From Novosphingobium silvae (GTDB lineage Bacteria; Pseudomonadota; Alphaproteobacteria; Sphingomonadales; Sphingomonadaceae): a stretch of DNA of 64,000 bases. Of the stretch, positions 28,415 to 37,953 are shown one piece after another. The stretch's first letter is position 1, and every line of letters begins with the position of its first letter. The notes under the pieces were generated by a model. The model made no database searches. It worked only from the letters and a program-made list of their open reading frames with translations, and was not told the origin of the DNA. The position numbers and the translations under genes are program-made. The DNA lies in assembly GCF_009856825.1 (NCBI RefSeq), contig NZ_WVTD01000014.1:1-64000 (forward strand), given 5' to 3'.

Positions 28415-29596
28415 ATGCGTCACCTCTCCCGTCTTGCCGCGCTCTGCGGCGTGCTCTTCGCCCATCCCGTTCTCGCTGCACCGACTTGGGCCGGGGCCTG
28501 GGGCTATGCCCCTGCCGACAGCAGTGCCCAAGATCCGGAACAGCCCGCCGGCACCTACCGCTATCGCGTCCGGCTGACGCAGGCTGGAGATGCGATGCAG
28601 CTGTCCTTCAGCAATGCCGAGGGCGATCGTCCGCTGGCGATAGCGGCAGCAAGCATCGCAAGTCCCTCCGGCCCGCTCGGGACGGACATCGGCGGCAACC
28701 CTGTGCATCCGATCCGCTTCTCCGGCCATCTCGGCGCGGCGATGCCCCGGGGCCACACGCTGGTCAGCGATCCCGTCACGGCGCCGTTCCACGCCGGGCA
28801 GGACGTGATCGTGAGCGTCACGTTCTCCACGCCCGCGCGGCCCGGGCGCACCAATCTCGGCCTCGAAATGGCCTTTGCGCCCGCATCGACCGGCAAGCCG
28901 GTGTTCACGCCCATCCAGGCGCGCTCCTATCTGTCGCTGGTTTCGGTACGCGCGGCGCAGGCGCCCTGCACCGTCGTGGCGTTCGGCGATTCGATTACGG
29001 ACGGCTTCCTCGCCCTTTCGCCGCAGACACGCGGGTGGCCGGGCCGTCTGGCGGAGCGACTGGCCGCGCTGCCTCCCGCCCGCCGCTGCGGCGTGGTCAA
29101 CATGGGCATCAGCGGCAACCGGGTGCTTCGCGAAGGCCGCGCAATCTCGGCGCTGGACCGCTTCTGGCGCGATGTTGCAAGCGTGCCGAACGTCACTCAC
29201 GTCATCTTCCTGGAAGGCATCAACGACATCGGCGCGGGCGGCGATCGCGGAGCCGACGCGGTGACGCCCGAGCAGCTCGTCCATGGCTATCGCCAGTTCG
29301 TCGCGCGCGCGCATGCCCTCGGGATCAAGGTCATCGGCGGCACCCTAACCCCTGCCCTACACGCCGGTTACATGTCGCCGGCCAAGGAGCAGACGCGCCT
29401 TGCGGTCAACAACAGCATCCGCAACGGCCGGATCTTCGACGGCGTCGTCGACTTCGATGCGGCGGTGCGGAACCCCGCCGCGCCTTCGGACCTGCGGGCC
29501 GAGTACGATCCCGGCGACCATCTGCACCCCAACGATGCAGGCCTTCGCGCGATGGGGAATGCGGTGGACCTCAACCTCCTCGCACCGCCGAAATAG
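28415..29596 (+). CDS. secreted SGNH/GDSL-type hydrolase
   Basis: 393 aa. A cleavable signal peptide (ends near FAHPVLAAPT, about residue 22) directs it to the periplasm. A beta-sandwich-like N-terminal part precedes the SGNH catalytic domain. Block I is VVAFGDSITDGF with nucleophile S193, block II is NMGISGNRVL, block III is EGINDIG, and the Asp/His dyad lies in PGDHLHPNDAG. Such enzymes are esterases, often acting on acylated polysaccharide. It ends at a strong hairpin (29596-29621). Confidence 0.9.
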   Translation: MRHLSRLAALCGVLFAHPVLAAPTWAGAWGYAPADSSAQDPEQPAGTYRYRVRLTQAGDAMQLSFSNAEGDRPLAIAAASIASPSGPLGTDIGGNPVHPIRFSGHLGAAMPRGHTLVSDPVTAPFHAGQDVIVSVTFSTPARPGRTNLGLEMAFAPASTGKPVFTPIQARSYLSLVSVRAAQAPCTVVAFGDSITDGFLALSPQTRGWPGRLAERLAALPPARRCGVVNMGISGNRVLREGRAISALDRFWRDVASVPNVTHVIFLEGINDIGAGGDRGADAVTPEQLVHGYRQFVARAHALGIKVIGGTLTPALHAGYMSPAKEQTRLAVNNSIRNGRIFDGVVDFDAAVRNPAAPSDLRAEYDPGDHLHPNDAGLRAMGNAVDLNLLAPPK

Positions 29597-29621
29597 GAGC
29601 GCTTCGAGCGGGAAGCGCTCC
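29596..29621. terminator. bidirectional hairpin terminator
   Basis: GGAGCGCTTC (29596-29605) and GAAGCGCTCC (29612-29621) form a perfect 10-bp stem with a 6-base loop, placed exactly between convergent genes. No T-tract. Confidence 0.65.
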
Positions 29622-29629
29622 CGACCCGG

Positions 29630-31261
29630 TCAGCCCAGATAGCGCGCTTCGGAAAGGTCAAGCTCGCGCGTCAGCCTGCGCGCCGTCTCGCTGCTGATCT
29701 CGCGCCCGCGTAGGAGGCGGGCCAGGGCGGCACGCTCGGCGCGCACGCCCACGAGACGGAATTCGCGCAGCAGCTTGTCCGCAGCGCGCGAAAGCGCGGT
29801 CTCCGAACCGCTGAGGCCTTCCACCCGCTCGCGATAGAGGTTCATGATCTGGCCTCCGGCCTCGGCATAGATGTCGGCATCGACCCGGTCAGCGGCCAGG
29901 GCATGCTGGTGCCGTTCGATCGCCTGGATGGCCGCTTCGGCAGTGGCGATGCGCACGCGCGCCTCCTCTGCGTGGCGTGGCGGCTCGGGCGGCATCGTCA
30001 GGCCTTTCAGCAGGACCGGAAGGCCGATGCTGGCAAGGACCAGCGAGACGACGATGACGCCTGCCGCAAGGAAGATCGCAAGGTCGCGCGCGGGGAAAGG
30101 GGTGCCGTCGTTCAGCACCAGCGGAAGCGTGAGAACACCGGCCAGAGTGATGGCGCCGCGCACGCCGGCGACCGATGTCGCCGCGATCAGGCGCCAGTCC
30201 GGGCTGCGTCCGCCGATGCCAGGCGTCGCGCGGCGCAGGATCGTCAGCTTCAGCGATGCCCACACCCATGCGAAACGCAGGCCCGCAAGCCCTGCCACGA
30301 TGGCGATGACGTAGACGCCCAGCCACCATGGCGAGGCGTGGCCCGTCAGCGCCACGGTCTGCTTCGCGCCGGTGAGGATGCCGGGAAGCTGCTCGCCCAG
30401 CAGCACGAAGATTATGCCGTTCAGCGTGAACTGCACCGTGTCCCACACCGAGTTGCGGCGCATGCGGGTGATCGCCAGGGCCTGGCGCGAGATCTCGGCG
30501 TAAGTCATCGTCACCCCGGCGCTTACCGCCGCAAGGATGCCGGAGGCGTGGACGTGCTCCGCCAGAAGATAGGAGCCGAAGGGGATCAGCAGGCTGACGA
30601 GGATCTGCGAGCCCGTGTCCTCTCCCCAACGCTTCGTTACCCAGGCCTTGGCACGCGTGACGACGAGAGTGACGACGACCCCGATCACCAGCCCGGCGCC
30701 TGCCACCCACGCGAAGTTCACGGCAGCCGCCCCGGCCGAGAAGGTCCCCGTCAGTGCGGCGGCGACGGCAAAGCGCAGGCAGACCAGCCCCGAAGCGTCG
30801 TTGAGCAGAGATTCGCCTTCGAGGATGTGCATCAGCCGCTTGGGGATCGGCACGCGCGCGGCGATGGCGGATACCGCGATGGGGTCGGTGGGGGAGACCA
30901 CGGCGGCAAGCGCGAAGGCGACCGCCAGCGGCATGGCAGGTATCATCCAGTGGATGAGGAAGCCCATGCCCACCACGGTCGTCAGCACTAGGCCGAGGGC
31001 GAGTTCGACGACGGTGGAGGCATCCTTGAGGAGGTCGTCCTTGGGGATACGCCAGCCATCGAGGAACAGCAATGGCGGCAGGAAGAGGAAGAGGAACAGC
31101 TCGGGATTGAGCTCGACCCGGTGCGAGGTTGAAAGTCCGATGACGCAGCCCAGCACGATCTGGACAAGGGGCGTCGGTATCGAGAACGGAAGCATCCTGG
31201 CAACGGCTCCGCTGACGACGACGGCCAGCAGGAGGAAAAGCACGATCGAGACTGTCTCCAA
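29630..31261 (-). CDS. Na+/H+ antiporter, CPA1 family
   Basis: 543 aa from a TTG at 31261 that has GGAGTG a few bases upstream; a GTG at 31303 would add a basic, non-homologous N-terminus. About twelve membrane segments are visible. The antiporter core has PPLLFLDGWRIP, AAVVSPTDPIAVSAIAARVP, LEGESLLNDASGLV and GVRGAITLAGVLTLPLVL. A cytoplasmic C-terminal tail of about 130 residues is rich in charged helices. It would expel Na+ or K+ in exchange for protons, for pH and salt homeostasis. Confidence 0.93.
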   Translation of the reverse strand: METVSIVLFLLLAVVVSGAVARMLPFSIPTPLVQIVLGCVIGLSTSHRVELNPELFLFLFLPPLLFLDGWRIPKDDLLKDASTVVELALGLVLTTVVGMGFLIHWMIPAMPLAVAFALAAVVSPTDPIAVSAIAARVPIPKRLMHILEGESLLNDASGLVCLRFAVAAALTGTFSAGAAAVNFAWVAGAGLVIGVVVTLVVTRAKAWVTKRWGEDTGSQILVSLLIPFGSYLLAEHVHASGILAAVSAGVTMTYAEISRQALAITRMRRNSVWDTVQFTLNGIIFVLLGEQLPGILTGAKQTVALTGHASPWWLGVYVIAIVAGLAGLRFAWVWASLKLTILRRATPGIGGRSPDWRLIAATSVAGVRGAITLAGVLTLPLVLNDGTPFPARDLAIFLAAGVIVVSLVLASIGLPVLLKGLTMPPEPPRHAEEARVRIATAEAAIQAIERHQHALAADRVDADIYAEAGGQIMNLYRERVEGLSGSETALSRAADKLLREFRLVGVRAERAALARLLRGREISSETARRLTRELDLSEARYLG

Positions 31262-31354
31262 AACTTCACTCCATGTTGTGAAGCGGGACCTTAGGGGACG
31301 CACGGCGACGACGGCAACCCCAAAGGCCCGCCCGTCCGGCCGCTTTCACGGAGT

Positions 31355-32506
31355 TCAGGCCGCTCGCAACCTGTCGTCGCGCGCACTTTCGTAGAGCGCG
31401 AAGAGTTCGGCGAAGTGCTCTGTGCTCGTTCGCGCATGGCGTGGCTGGTGCGGCGGGCCGGCGAGCACCGCAAGGATCGCATTCGCGGCGGACGCGGGAT
31501 CGCGCGCCGCGTAGGTGACGCCTGCCCCGCCCGAGGCGTGATCGGCCGCGCCGCCCTCGTCAGGGACGATCACGGGAATGCCGCTCGCCCTTGCCTCGGC
31601 GGCGGCCATGCAGAAGGTCTCGGCCTCGCTGCCGTGGACGAGCGCGTCGGCGCTGGCGAGAACCCGCGCGAAGGTGTCGCCGTTGCGCTCCGGTGTGAAG
31701 AGGCGGACGTGGGGGTTGCCCGCGATGTGCTTGACCACGTTGCGGCGCTCGCGCCCCTCGCCGAAGATGACGAGGCCGATCGGGCGCTCCTGCGAAGCGG
31801 CGTTGACCGCATCGATGATCAGCGGCCAGCGCTTCTCCGCGGCCAGACGGCCGACGCCGAGCAGCAGGCTGGCGCTTTCGGGCAGGTCGCAGTCGGCGAG
31901 CAGCTGCGCGCGAAGCGCCGCGTCCCGGTTCTCGGGAGAGAAGCGTCCGGGCTGCACGCCCATCGGGATGGAGATGGTGCGCGGCACACCGCCTTCGGCC
32001 AGGCGTCGTGCAAGGTCGGGGTTCGCACAGACCACATGGTCGAACCTGTCGGCATGGCGGCGCAGGTGATCCCAGTAGACCGAGAACTGCCAGTCGATCG
32101 TGCGCTGCGAGAAGACTTTCCCGAACCAGCGATAGGCATAGGCGGAAAGCGGATCGGCGTGCATGATGAGGCTGCGCGGCGCGCTGCCCTGCCAGTCGGC
32201 AACAAGCCCGGCGCTGCGCCAGGGAGAGGTCGCCTCCACGAAGTCGGGCTCCAGCGCGTCGAGCGTATCGTGGAGCTGGGTCGCCGAGGAGAAGTACCAG
32301 TACTTGCGGTCGAGCGGGAAACGCGGGTTCTTCAGGAAGACGATCCGTGCGCCTGCGCCGCGTTCGACCACCGCATCCTCGTCGCCCGGCGCCACGATGA
32401 CGACCTCGTGCCCCAGCGCCTGGCTGATGCGCAGTTTCTGCTCGACGTAAGTGCGCACGCCGCCGCCGTAGGGCGTGTAGAAGGCGCAGACATCGACGAT
32501 CCTCAT
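31355..32506 (-). CDS. GT4-family glycosyltransferase
   Basis: 383 aa, cytoplasmic or membrane-associated GT-B fold. The N-terminal acceptor domain starts MRIVDVCAFYTPYGGGVRTY, with the Gly-rich loop. The donor domain contains LLLGVGRLAAEKRWPLIIDA and the retaining EX7E-type segment in HGSEAETFCMAAAEARASG. It is the last gene of the leftward four-gene run and starts 7 bases after the DUF2141 stop. Substrate unknown; GDP-mannose-type enzymes look similar. Confidence 0.88.
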   Translation of the reverse strand: MRIVDVCAFYTPYGGGVRTYVEQKLRISQALGHEVVIVAPGDEDAVVERGAGARIVFLKNPRFPLDRKYWYFSSATQLHDTLDALEPDFVEATSPWRSAGLVADWQGSAPRSLIMHADPLSAYAYRWFGKVFSQRTIDWQFSVYWDHLRRHADRFDHVVCANPDLARRLAEGGVPRTISIPMGVQPGRFSPENRDAALRAQLLADCDLPESASLLLGVGRLAAEKRWPLIIDAVNAASQERPIGLVIFGEGRERRNVVKHIAGNPHVRLFTPERNGDTFARVLASADALVHGSEAETFCMAAAEARASGIPVIVPDEGGAADHASGGAGVTYAARDPASAANAILAVLAGPPHQPRHARTSTEHFAELFALYESARDDRLRAA

Positions 32507-32513
32507 GAAGCCC

Positions 32514-33047
32514 TCACTTCGTTTCCAGCGGGGCCACGCCGAGCCCCTTCCGATAGTTCATCACGATCGAGAGCGACGTGGGGCCGTTGCCCGCCGTCGC
32601 GCTCGCCTTCGCGGAGCGTGGCTTGTTCCAGCCCAGCTTCGGATTTCCCGCAAAGCCGATGCCGTCCACCTTCCATCCGAACTTGCGGTTGCCGTCACGG
32701 TCGTGGAGCAGGCTTACCCCGTAAGAGCCTGGGCCAGGCACCCGGACGCAAAGTCGCACCGGACCGCTGGCAGGCACCGGCACCTCGACACGGCGGAAGG
32801 TCTTGCCCTCGCTCACGAGCACGTTGTCGTCGGCCAGGAAGTCCTTGTCGTTGGCGGGATAGACCTCCAGCTTGAGATTGCCGGTGCGGTCCTTGAGGCC
32901 CTTGACCTCCACCATGAAGGATGGCCCGCTCTCGCCCGGCCGGCAGCGGCCTTCCGCCTTGCCAAGGTCCGGAGTGGAAGGCAGCGAAGGCGCTGCCGCG
33001 ACAGGCAGCAGGGCGGCGAGGGAAAGCATGGGGACGAGGCTGATCAC
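32514..33047 (-). CDS. secreted DUF2141-family protein
   Basis: 177 aa. The GTG start at 33047 overlaps the upstream TGA (GTGA), and CTGGAG lies 8 bases before it. A signal peptide (LSLAALLPVAAAPS) is followed by the DUF2141 domain: GNLKLEVYPANDKDFL, VRLCVRVPGPGSYGVSLLHD, DRDGNRKFGWKVDGIGF, FAGNPKLGW. The family is periplasmic or surface-exposed with no defined biochemical role. Its coupling to glycosyltransferases suggests a part in envelope glycan assembly or display. Confidence 0.82.
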   Translation of the reverse strand: MISLVPMLSLAALLPVAAAPSLPSTPDLGKAEGRCRPGESGPSFMVEVKGLKDRTGNLKLEVYPANDKDFLADDNVLVSEGKTFRRVEVPVPASGPVRLCVRVPGPGSYGVSLLHDRDGNRKFGWKVDGIGFAGNPKLGWNKPRSAKASATAGNGPTSLSIVMNYRKGLGVAPLETK

Positions 33048-33982
33048 GAGCGTCGCTCCAGGTTGTTGACGATGTCGTGAAGGGCGATGAGGGCGCCGAG
33101 CACGAGGTGCGTTGCCAGGATAAGCCCCGCCATCAGCGCCATGAGCGCGCCGATATCGCGTTCCTCGCCCAGCACGACAACGGTGATGCCGGCGAAAAGC
33201 AGGTCCTTGTTGGGGATCAGCGGCAGGCGCGATACCAGCAGCCGCAGGGTGGCGAGATAGAACCACCAGTTCAGCGCCACTCCCGGCAGGACGAGATGCC
33301 AGAGCACCGCCGAGAGCACCGTCGAGATCACGATGCGCGCAAGGTGCGTGCGTCCGATCATCCAGAGCTGCTCGCGCGGAAGCGTGAACACGCGGCGGCG
33401 AAAGGCCATCGCGCCGATCGAGATCGCAAGGATCACTCCGAGCGAGAGTAGCAGCACCGGCGCTTCGATCCCCAGCGCGCGTGTCCCCATCACCGGCAGC
33501 ACGATGGCAAGCAGCAGCACCGTGACCGCGTTGCCGGTCATCGCCGAGAGGATCGCAGTGTCCTTGACCGCTCCGAACGGCGCTGCGACAAGCGCCACGC
33601 GTCGGCGTGCCCAGGTGTAGAAGTAGGCGTCCCCGAGATAGCCGAGCAGCAGCTCGTTGTAGAGCTTCTTGCGGATCAGCGCGAAGAAGCCCGCTGCGGG
33701 CACGCCCCAGAGATTGCGGAAGATCAGCCACTCGCTGAACGGGGTGATCAGGTAGGACGCTGCGAAGACGATCCAGAACCCGGGCGATGCGGGGATCATC
33801 GCGGGAAGCCTGCGCAGCTCGACGCTGCTCGTCTCGTGGACGACCGCCGCGATCACCGCCAGCGAGAGCAGGAGCGAGAAGATCGCGTTGCGCCCCCGGT
33901 GGGAGCGGTCCTGCGGCTTCAGCTGGATGGCCGGAAGCTCTAGGGTGCCGAGTGCCGCGGATGGTGGCAAGGACGTCTCCAT
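33044..33982 (-). CDS. multi-pass membrane protein, lysylphosphatidylglycerol-synthase-TM/flippase-like
   Basis: 312 aa from ATG 33982. About seven hydrophobic segments are visible (for example IFSLLLSLAVIAAVVHE, PGFWIVFAASYLITPF, AVTVLLLAIVLPVMG, LLLSLGVILAISIGA). The N-terminal 40 residues are cytoplasmic and basic. It resembles the UPF0104/AglD-type membrane domain seen next to glycosyltransferases, but I am not certain of the family. The position between a GT4 gene (11-base gap) and the coupled DUF2141 gene suggests a lipid-linked glycan role. Confidence 0.75.
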   Translation of the reverse strand: METSLPPSAALGTLELPAIQLKPQDRSHRGRNAIFSLLLSLAVIAAVVHETSSVELRRLPAMIPASPGFWIVFAASYLITPFSEWLIFRNLWGVPAAGFFALIRKKLYNELLLGYLGDAYFYTWARRRVALVAAPFGAVKDTAILSAMTGNAVTVLLLAIVLPVMGTRALGIEAPVLLLSLGVILAISIGAMAFRRRVFTLPREQLWMIGRTHLARIVISTVLSAVLWHLVLPGVALNWWFYLATLRLLVSRLPLIPNKDLLFAGITVVVLGEERDIGALMALMAGLILATHLVLGALIALHDIVNNLERRS

Positions 33983-33993
33983 GGTTGTCAAGG

Positions 33994-35184
33994 TCACTGG
34001 AAGCGGCGCATCGAGCCACGGTGCGCGAGCGCGCCCAGGGCTAGGTCCTGCCGGCGGTCCCGGTCGCGGCGGCGAAGGACTTCCGACATGAGATCGATGT
34101 AGCGGTCCGCGGCGCTTTCCACTTCGTAGATGGCGGCGGTGGCGCGGGCGCGCGCGGGATCGGGGCACAGGGTGCGAAGGGCGCGAAGCCCTGCGGCGAA
34201 GGCGTTCACGCAGCCCGGTTCGACCACGATGCCGGTGCGCTCGTTCTCGACCAGCGAGGTCATGCTGACGCAGCAGTCCGTGGCGAGGACCGGCAGCCCT
34301 GCCGCCAGCGCCTCCACCACCACGCCGGGAAGCCCTTCGTACTGCGAACTCAGCACCAGGGCATCCGCCTCCGCCAGGTGCGGATCGATGCTGGCGACGT
34401 GCCCGCGGAAATCGACCTGCCCGGCGATGCCCAGCTCCCAGGCCAGCGTTTCGAGCCGGGGGCGCTCGGGTCCATCGCCTGCGATGGTCAGGCGATCCTC
34501 CGCCCGGGCCGCCGCCGCGAAGGCGCGCAGCAGCATCGCGAAGTCCTTTTGCGGCACCAGTCGGCCGGCCGCCAGATAGCGCATGCCCCATGCGGAAGGC
34601 GGACGACGCTCAATTGTCAGAAGCCGGGAGAGCCGCTCGCGGGTGAGCACGGGATTGGCGATAACGCTGACCTGCCGGGGCTCCGCGAGCATGAGATCGC
34701 GAGCCTCCCGGCGCATCGGCTCCGACAGAGCGACGATGGAGTCGAACAGGTGTCCCTGCACGCGCAGCCAGGTGCCGTATCCCAGACGCAGCGGCGGCGA
34801 CATGTCCTGCCGATGGAGCGCGTTGCTGACCTTTAGAACCATCGCGGGCGTGTGCTGGCCAAGCAGGACTTTCATCGCCGCCGCCACGATCGCATAAGTG
34901 TTCCCGGGGAAGAACACGACATCTGGGCGCTGCTCGACCAGGAAGCTGTACAGGCAGTGGACCATCCACGGCGTCTGCCAGCGCCGCGTCGAGAGCTGCG
35001 TCGGGATGCTCCAGTAGGCGAGACGTGGTGCACTGCACAAATCCGTCCCGCCGCGCCGGCCGAGAACCACCGTCACGTCGTGCCCGGCCGCGCTCCAGCA
35101 AGTGGCGAGGCCAAGCGCCACGCGCTCGACGCCGCCCGGCTCGAGGCTGTGAATGGGTATGGCAATCCTCAAGGGTTTCTGCAT
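33994..35184 (-). CDS. GT4-family glycosyltransferase
   Basis: 396 aa from ATG 35184, where homology begins (RIAIPIHSLEPGGVERVAL). GT-B fold: acceptor domain to about residue 200, then the donor domain with YLAAGRLVPQKDFAMLLRAF, LTIAGDGPERPRL and the conserved SSQYEGLPGVVVEALAAGLP segment carrying the EX7E-like motif. It is the first gene of the leftward run and is divergent from the TonB receptor. Donor and acceptor are unknown. Confidence 0.92.
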   Translation of the reverse strand: MQKPLRIAIPIHSLEPGGVERVALGLATCWSAAGHDVTVVLGRRGGTDLCSAPRLAYWSIPTQLSTRRWQTPWMVHCLYSFLVEQRPDVVFFPGNTYAIVAAAMKVLLGQHTPAMVLKVSNALHRQDMSPPLRLGYGTWLRVQGHLFDSIVALSEPMRREARDLMLAEPRQVSVIANPVLTRERLSRLLTIERRPPSAWGMRYLAAGRLVPQKDFAMLLRAFAAAARAEDRLTIAGDGPERPRLETLAWELGIAGQVDFRGHVASIDPHLAEADALVLSSQYEGLPGVVVEALAAGLPVLATDCCVSMTSLVENERTGIVVEPGCVNAFAAGLRALRTLCPDPARARATAAIYEVESAADRYIDLMSEVLRRRDRDRRQDLALGALAHRGSMRRFQ

Positions 35185-35401
35185 TCCCGCCCGCCATTCC
35201 CGGTCGCAAAATGCCCGGTTCACGGGGTGGCGCTCTATTGTGCGATAATTTCGGGTTTGTGACGGCAGTGCTGGCGGTCGTCCGCCGGACATGAAACTGC
35301 CTTGTAAACGCAATGGATCAGTGGCTTGCGAAGGCGGGTCTGGTCCCCGTCGTGAATGGATGGTTCGATCGTCGCAAAAGTTACAGCGAAGTGCCCAAAA
35401 A

Positions 35402-35419
35402 CTGTCTGCAAGGCGTCAG
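35402..35419 (+). promoter_or_regulatory. possible Pho box upstream of the TonB receptor
   Basis: CTGTCTG (35402) and GCGTCAG (35413) repeat with the 11-base spacing of PhoB direct repeats (consensus CTGTCAT), 53 bases before the start codon. Matches are 5/7 and 4/7, so this is suggestive only. The PhoD-type phosphatase downstream fits phosphate control. Confidence 0.35.
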
Positions 35420-35471
35420 AAAAACCATCCAGATGCTGCATCGCACAAGAAACAACAGGGAGTTTCGCGCC

Positions 35472-37808
35472 ATGCGCACCAATTCGATCCGCAGCTTCTG
35501 CATCCTTGGCGCAAGCCTTGCCGCCATCGTCGCGGCGACGCCCGCGATCGCCGAGGAGGCCGCCGAGGCCGCGGACTACGCCAGCGACGCCGACGCCGGA
35601 GCCATCGTGGTTACTGGCCAGCGCACGACCTACAACAACGCCGCGCTCGACGAGACGCTGCTGGACGACAAGTCGCCTATCGCCTCGGCGATCGATCTCA
35701 TCGGTACTCTTCCCGGCGTGCAGGTGAACGAGGGCGACGCCTTCGGCTTCGACGACTGGTCGACCACCTACTCGATCCGTGGCTACCAGACCAACCTCGA
35801 CACCCAGCAGGTCGGCCTCACCATCGATGGTCTGCCCAACGGCGGCTCGGGGTACGGCGGCGGCTCGAAGGCGAACCGCTTCGTCGACACCATGAACATC
35901 GCCACGGTCGAGGTGTCGCAGGGCACCGCCGACATCGCCTCGCGCTCGAACGAGGCGCTGGGCGGCACGATCAATTTCGTGACCTCCGACCCCATGGACG
36001 AGCTCAACGTGCGCGCGCAGGGTTCGGTCGGTGACTACGAGGCCCGTCGCTACTATGGCCGCGTCGACACCGGCCTTGTCGGCGGCGTGTTCAAGGCGTG
36101 GTTTTCCTACGCGCACCAGGAGGCGACCGACTGGATCGAGGGTTCGGCCGACAACCGGCGTGATACCTTCTCCGGCAAGTTCGTCGTCGATACTCCGGTG
36201 AAGATCACCGGCTACGTCAACTACGACGATGCGTTCGAAAGCAACTACGACCAGATCTATTCCGAAGCGCAGTACGAGGCCAACCCGAACACCGACGGTC
36301 TCGTGGGCGTGTGGACCGGCGTGCCGGTGGCGGACCAGCAGTATCGCAAGGTGTGGAACACCAAGCGCAAGAACTTCTTCGCCTACCTCAAGGGCGAGAC
36401 ATCCATTGCCGACACCATCGACCTCAGCGCCTCTGTCTACTACCACGACATGGCGGGTCGGGGCGACTGGGCGCCGCCCTACATCGTCGACGTGATCCAG
36501 GACGGCACCGGGCCGCAGAGCGAGGTTTCCGGCGGTTCGGTCAAGGGCACGCCGGCATGGTGGGCAACACTGCCCGCAGGCACCGGCACGCCGACCTACT
36601 TCGCCACCAACGCGGCCGGACAGGCCGTTGCGCCCGGCACGCCGGGTTCGCTCTATCAGCAGTCCTACCGCCACACGCACTACCGCAAGGATCGCCTGGG
36701 CGGTACGCTGGACGCTGCCTGGAACGCACAGTTCGGCATGGCCGAGAACACGCTGCGCGGCGGCCTTTGGTACGAGGACACCAACCGCCGCGAGTGGCGC
36801 GACTGGCACAAGGTCACCGACACGCGCGTTGGCCCCGCGTATGACGCCGCGCCCTACTGGACGCAGTACGACCGCAAGTACCCGCAGGACACCTTCAAGT
36901 GGTACGTCGAGGAGCAGCTGAAGATCGGCCCGGTCAGCGCCAACATCGGCGCCAAGCAATTCATCAACAACATCGACCGCGAGGACCTGTTCGGCGAGAC
37001 GGACAATCTCAAGACCGAATCCAAGTCCAAGGTCCTGTGGTCGGGCGGCGTGCAGGTCGAACCGCTCGCGGGCCTCAACCTGTTCGGCGGCTACTCCGAG
37101 AACTTCAAGGCGCTTTCCGATACCCTGCTTGAATACAGCGCCGATGCCCTGGCCGACATCGAGCCGGAAACCGCGGAGAACTGGGAAGCGGGCGTTCGCT
37201 ATACCAACCCGATCTTCAATGCCTCGGCCACCTGGTTCAAGAGCAAGTTCTCCAACCAGGTCATCTTCGTGCCGAGCAACACTTCGGCCGGGCCGGACTA
37301 CCTTTCCGAGGGCGACGGCCGCTTCTTCAACGCCGGCGGCATCGACTCCGAAGGCTTCGAGATCCTCGCCAACGTGCGTCCGGTGGACGGCCTCAGCCTC
37401 TACGGCGCCTACACCTATATCGACGCGACATACCGCGGCACCGGCAATGTCGAGCTGGACGAGGAACAGGGCGTTACGGCGGGCAACCGCGTGGCCGGCA
37501 TTCCCAAGCACATGTGGGTGCTTTCGGGCACGTACAACTATGGACCGGTTACTCTGGGCGTCACCGGCAAGTACACCGGCAACCGCTTCGTCAATGCCGA
37601 CAATAACTGGGTGTCGCAGAACTTCTTCCTCACCGACCTTTCGCTCGCAGTGAAGGGAGAGGCGCTGACGGACACGTTGAAAGCACTCGAGTTCGCGCTC
37701 AACGTCACCAACCTGACGGACGAGCAGTACCTCGGCGGCATCTCGGGTAACTACGCCTTCCTCGGCACGCCGCGCACCATGGTGTTCAGCGTGACGGCGG
37801 ACTTCTGA
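35472..37808 (+). CDS. TonB-dependent outer-membrane receptor
   Basis: 778 aa. Signal peptide to about residue 27 (ATPAIAEE). A TonB-box-like AIVVTGQR precedes the plug domain (DLIGTLPGVQVNEGD, TYSIRGYQTN, VEVSQGTADIASRSNEALGG, about residues 60-180). A 22-strand-type barrel follows, ending in aromatic VFSVTADF. ATG 35472 has GGGAG upstream. The ligand is unknown. The following PhoD gene suggests uptake of a phosphorylated compound or phosphate ester. Confidence 0.93.
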   Translation: MRTNSIRSFCILGASLAAIVAATPAIAEEAAEAADYASDADAGAIVVTGQRTTYNNAALDETLLDDKSPIASAIDLIGTLPGVQVNEGDAFGFDDWSTTYSIRGYQTNLDTQQVGLTIDGLPNGGSGYGGGSKANRFVDTMNIATVEVSQGTADIASRSNEALGGTINFVTSDPMDELNVRAQGSVGDYEARRYYGRVDTGLVGGVFKAWFSYAHQEATDWIEGSADNRRDTFSGKFVVDTPVKITGYVNYDDAFESNYDQIYSEAQYEANPNTDGLVGVWTGVPVADQQYRKVWNTKRKNFFAYLKGETSIADTIDLSASVYYHDMAGRGDWAPPYIVDVIQDGTGPQSEVSGGSVKGTPAWWATLPAGTGTPTYFATNAAGQAVAPGTPGSLYQQSYRHTHYRKDRLGGTLDAAWNAQFGMAENTLRGGLWYEDTNRREWRDWHKVTDTRVGPAYDAAPYWTQYDRKYPQDTFKWYVEEQLKIGPVSANIGAKQFINNIDREDLFGETDNLKTESKSKVLWSGGVQVEPLAGLNLFGGYSENFKALSDTLLEYSADALADIEPETAENWEAGVRYTNPIFNASATWFKSKFSNQVIFVPSNTSAGPDYLSEGDGRFFNAGGIDSEGFEILANVRPVDGLSLYGAYTYIDATYRGTGNVELDEEQGVTAGNRVAGIPKHMWVLSGTYNYGPVTLGVTGKYTGNRFVNADNNWVSQNFFLTDLSLAVKGEALTDTLKALEFALNVTNLTDEQYLGGISGNYAFLGTPRTMVFSVTADF

Positions 37809-37810
37809 CC

Positions 37811-37849
37811 GGAAGGGGGACAGCTCCGGCGCGGGGTTGCCCCCCTTCC
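37811..37849. terminator. hairpin after the TonB receptor
   Basis: GGAAGGGGG (37811-37819) pairs with CCCCCTTCC (37841-37849) around a 21-base loop, directly after the receptor stop. It may attenuate read-through into the phosphatase gene. Confidence 0.45.
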
Positions 37850-37953
37850 CTCATCTCCTCGCCGCGAAAGCCCTGCCGGCGAGGAGCAGCTTTGGACAAG
37901 AGACCGGCGGCCTGCGGGATCGTGCCGGCTTCAGAGAACCACAGGACGCTTCC

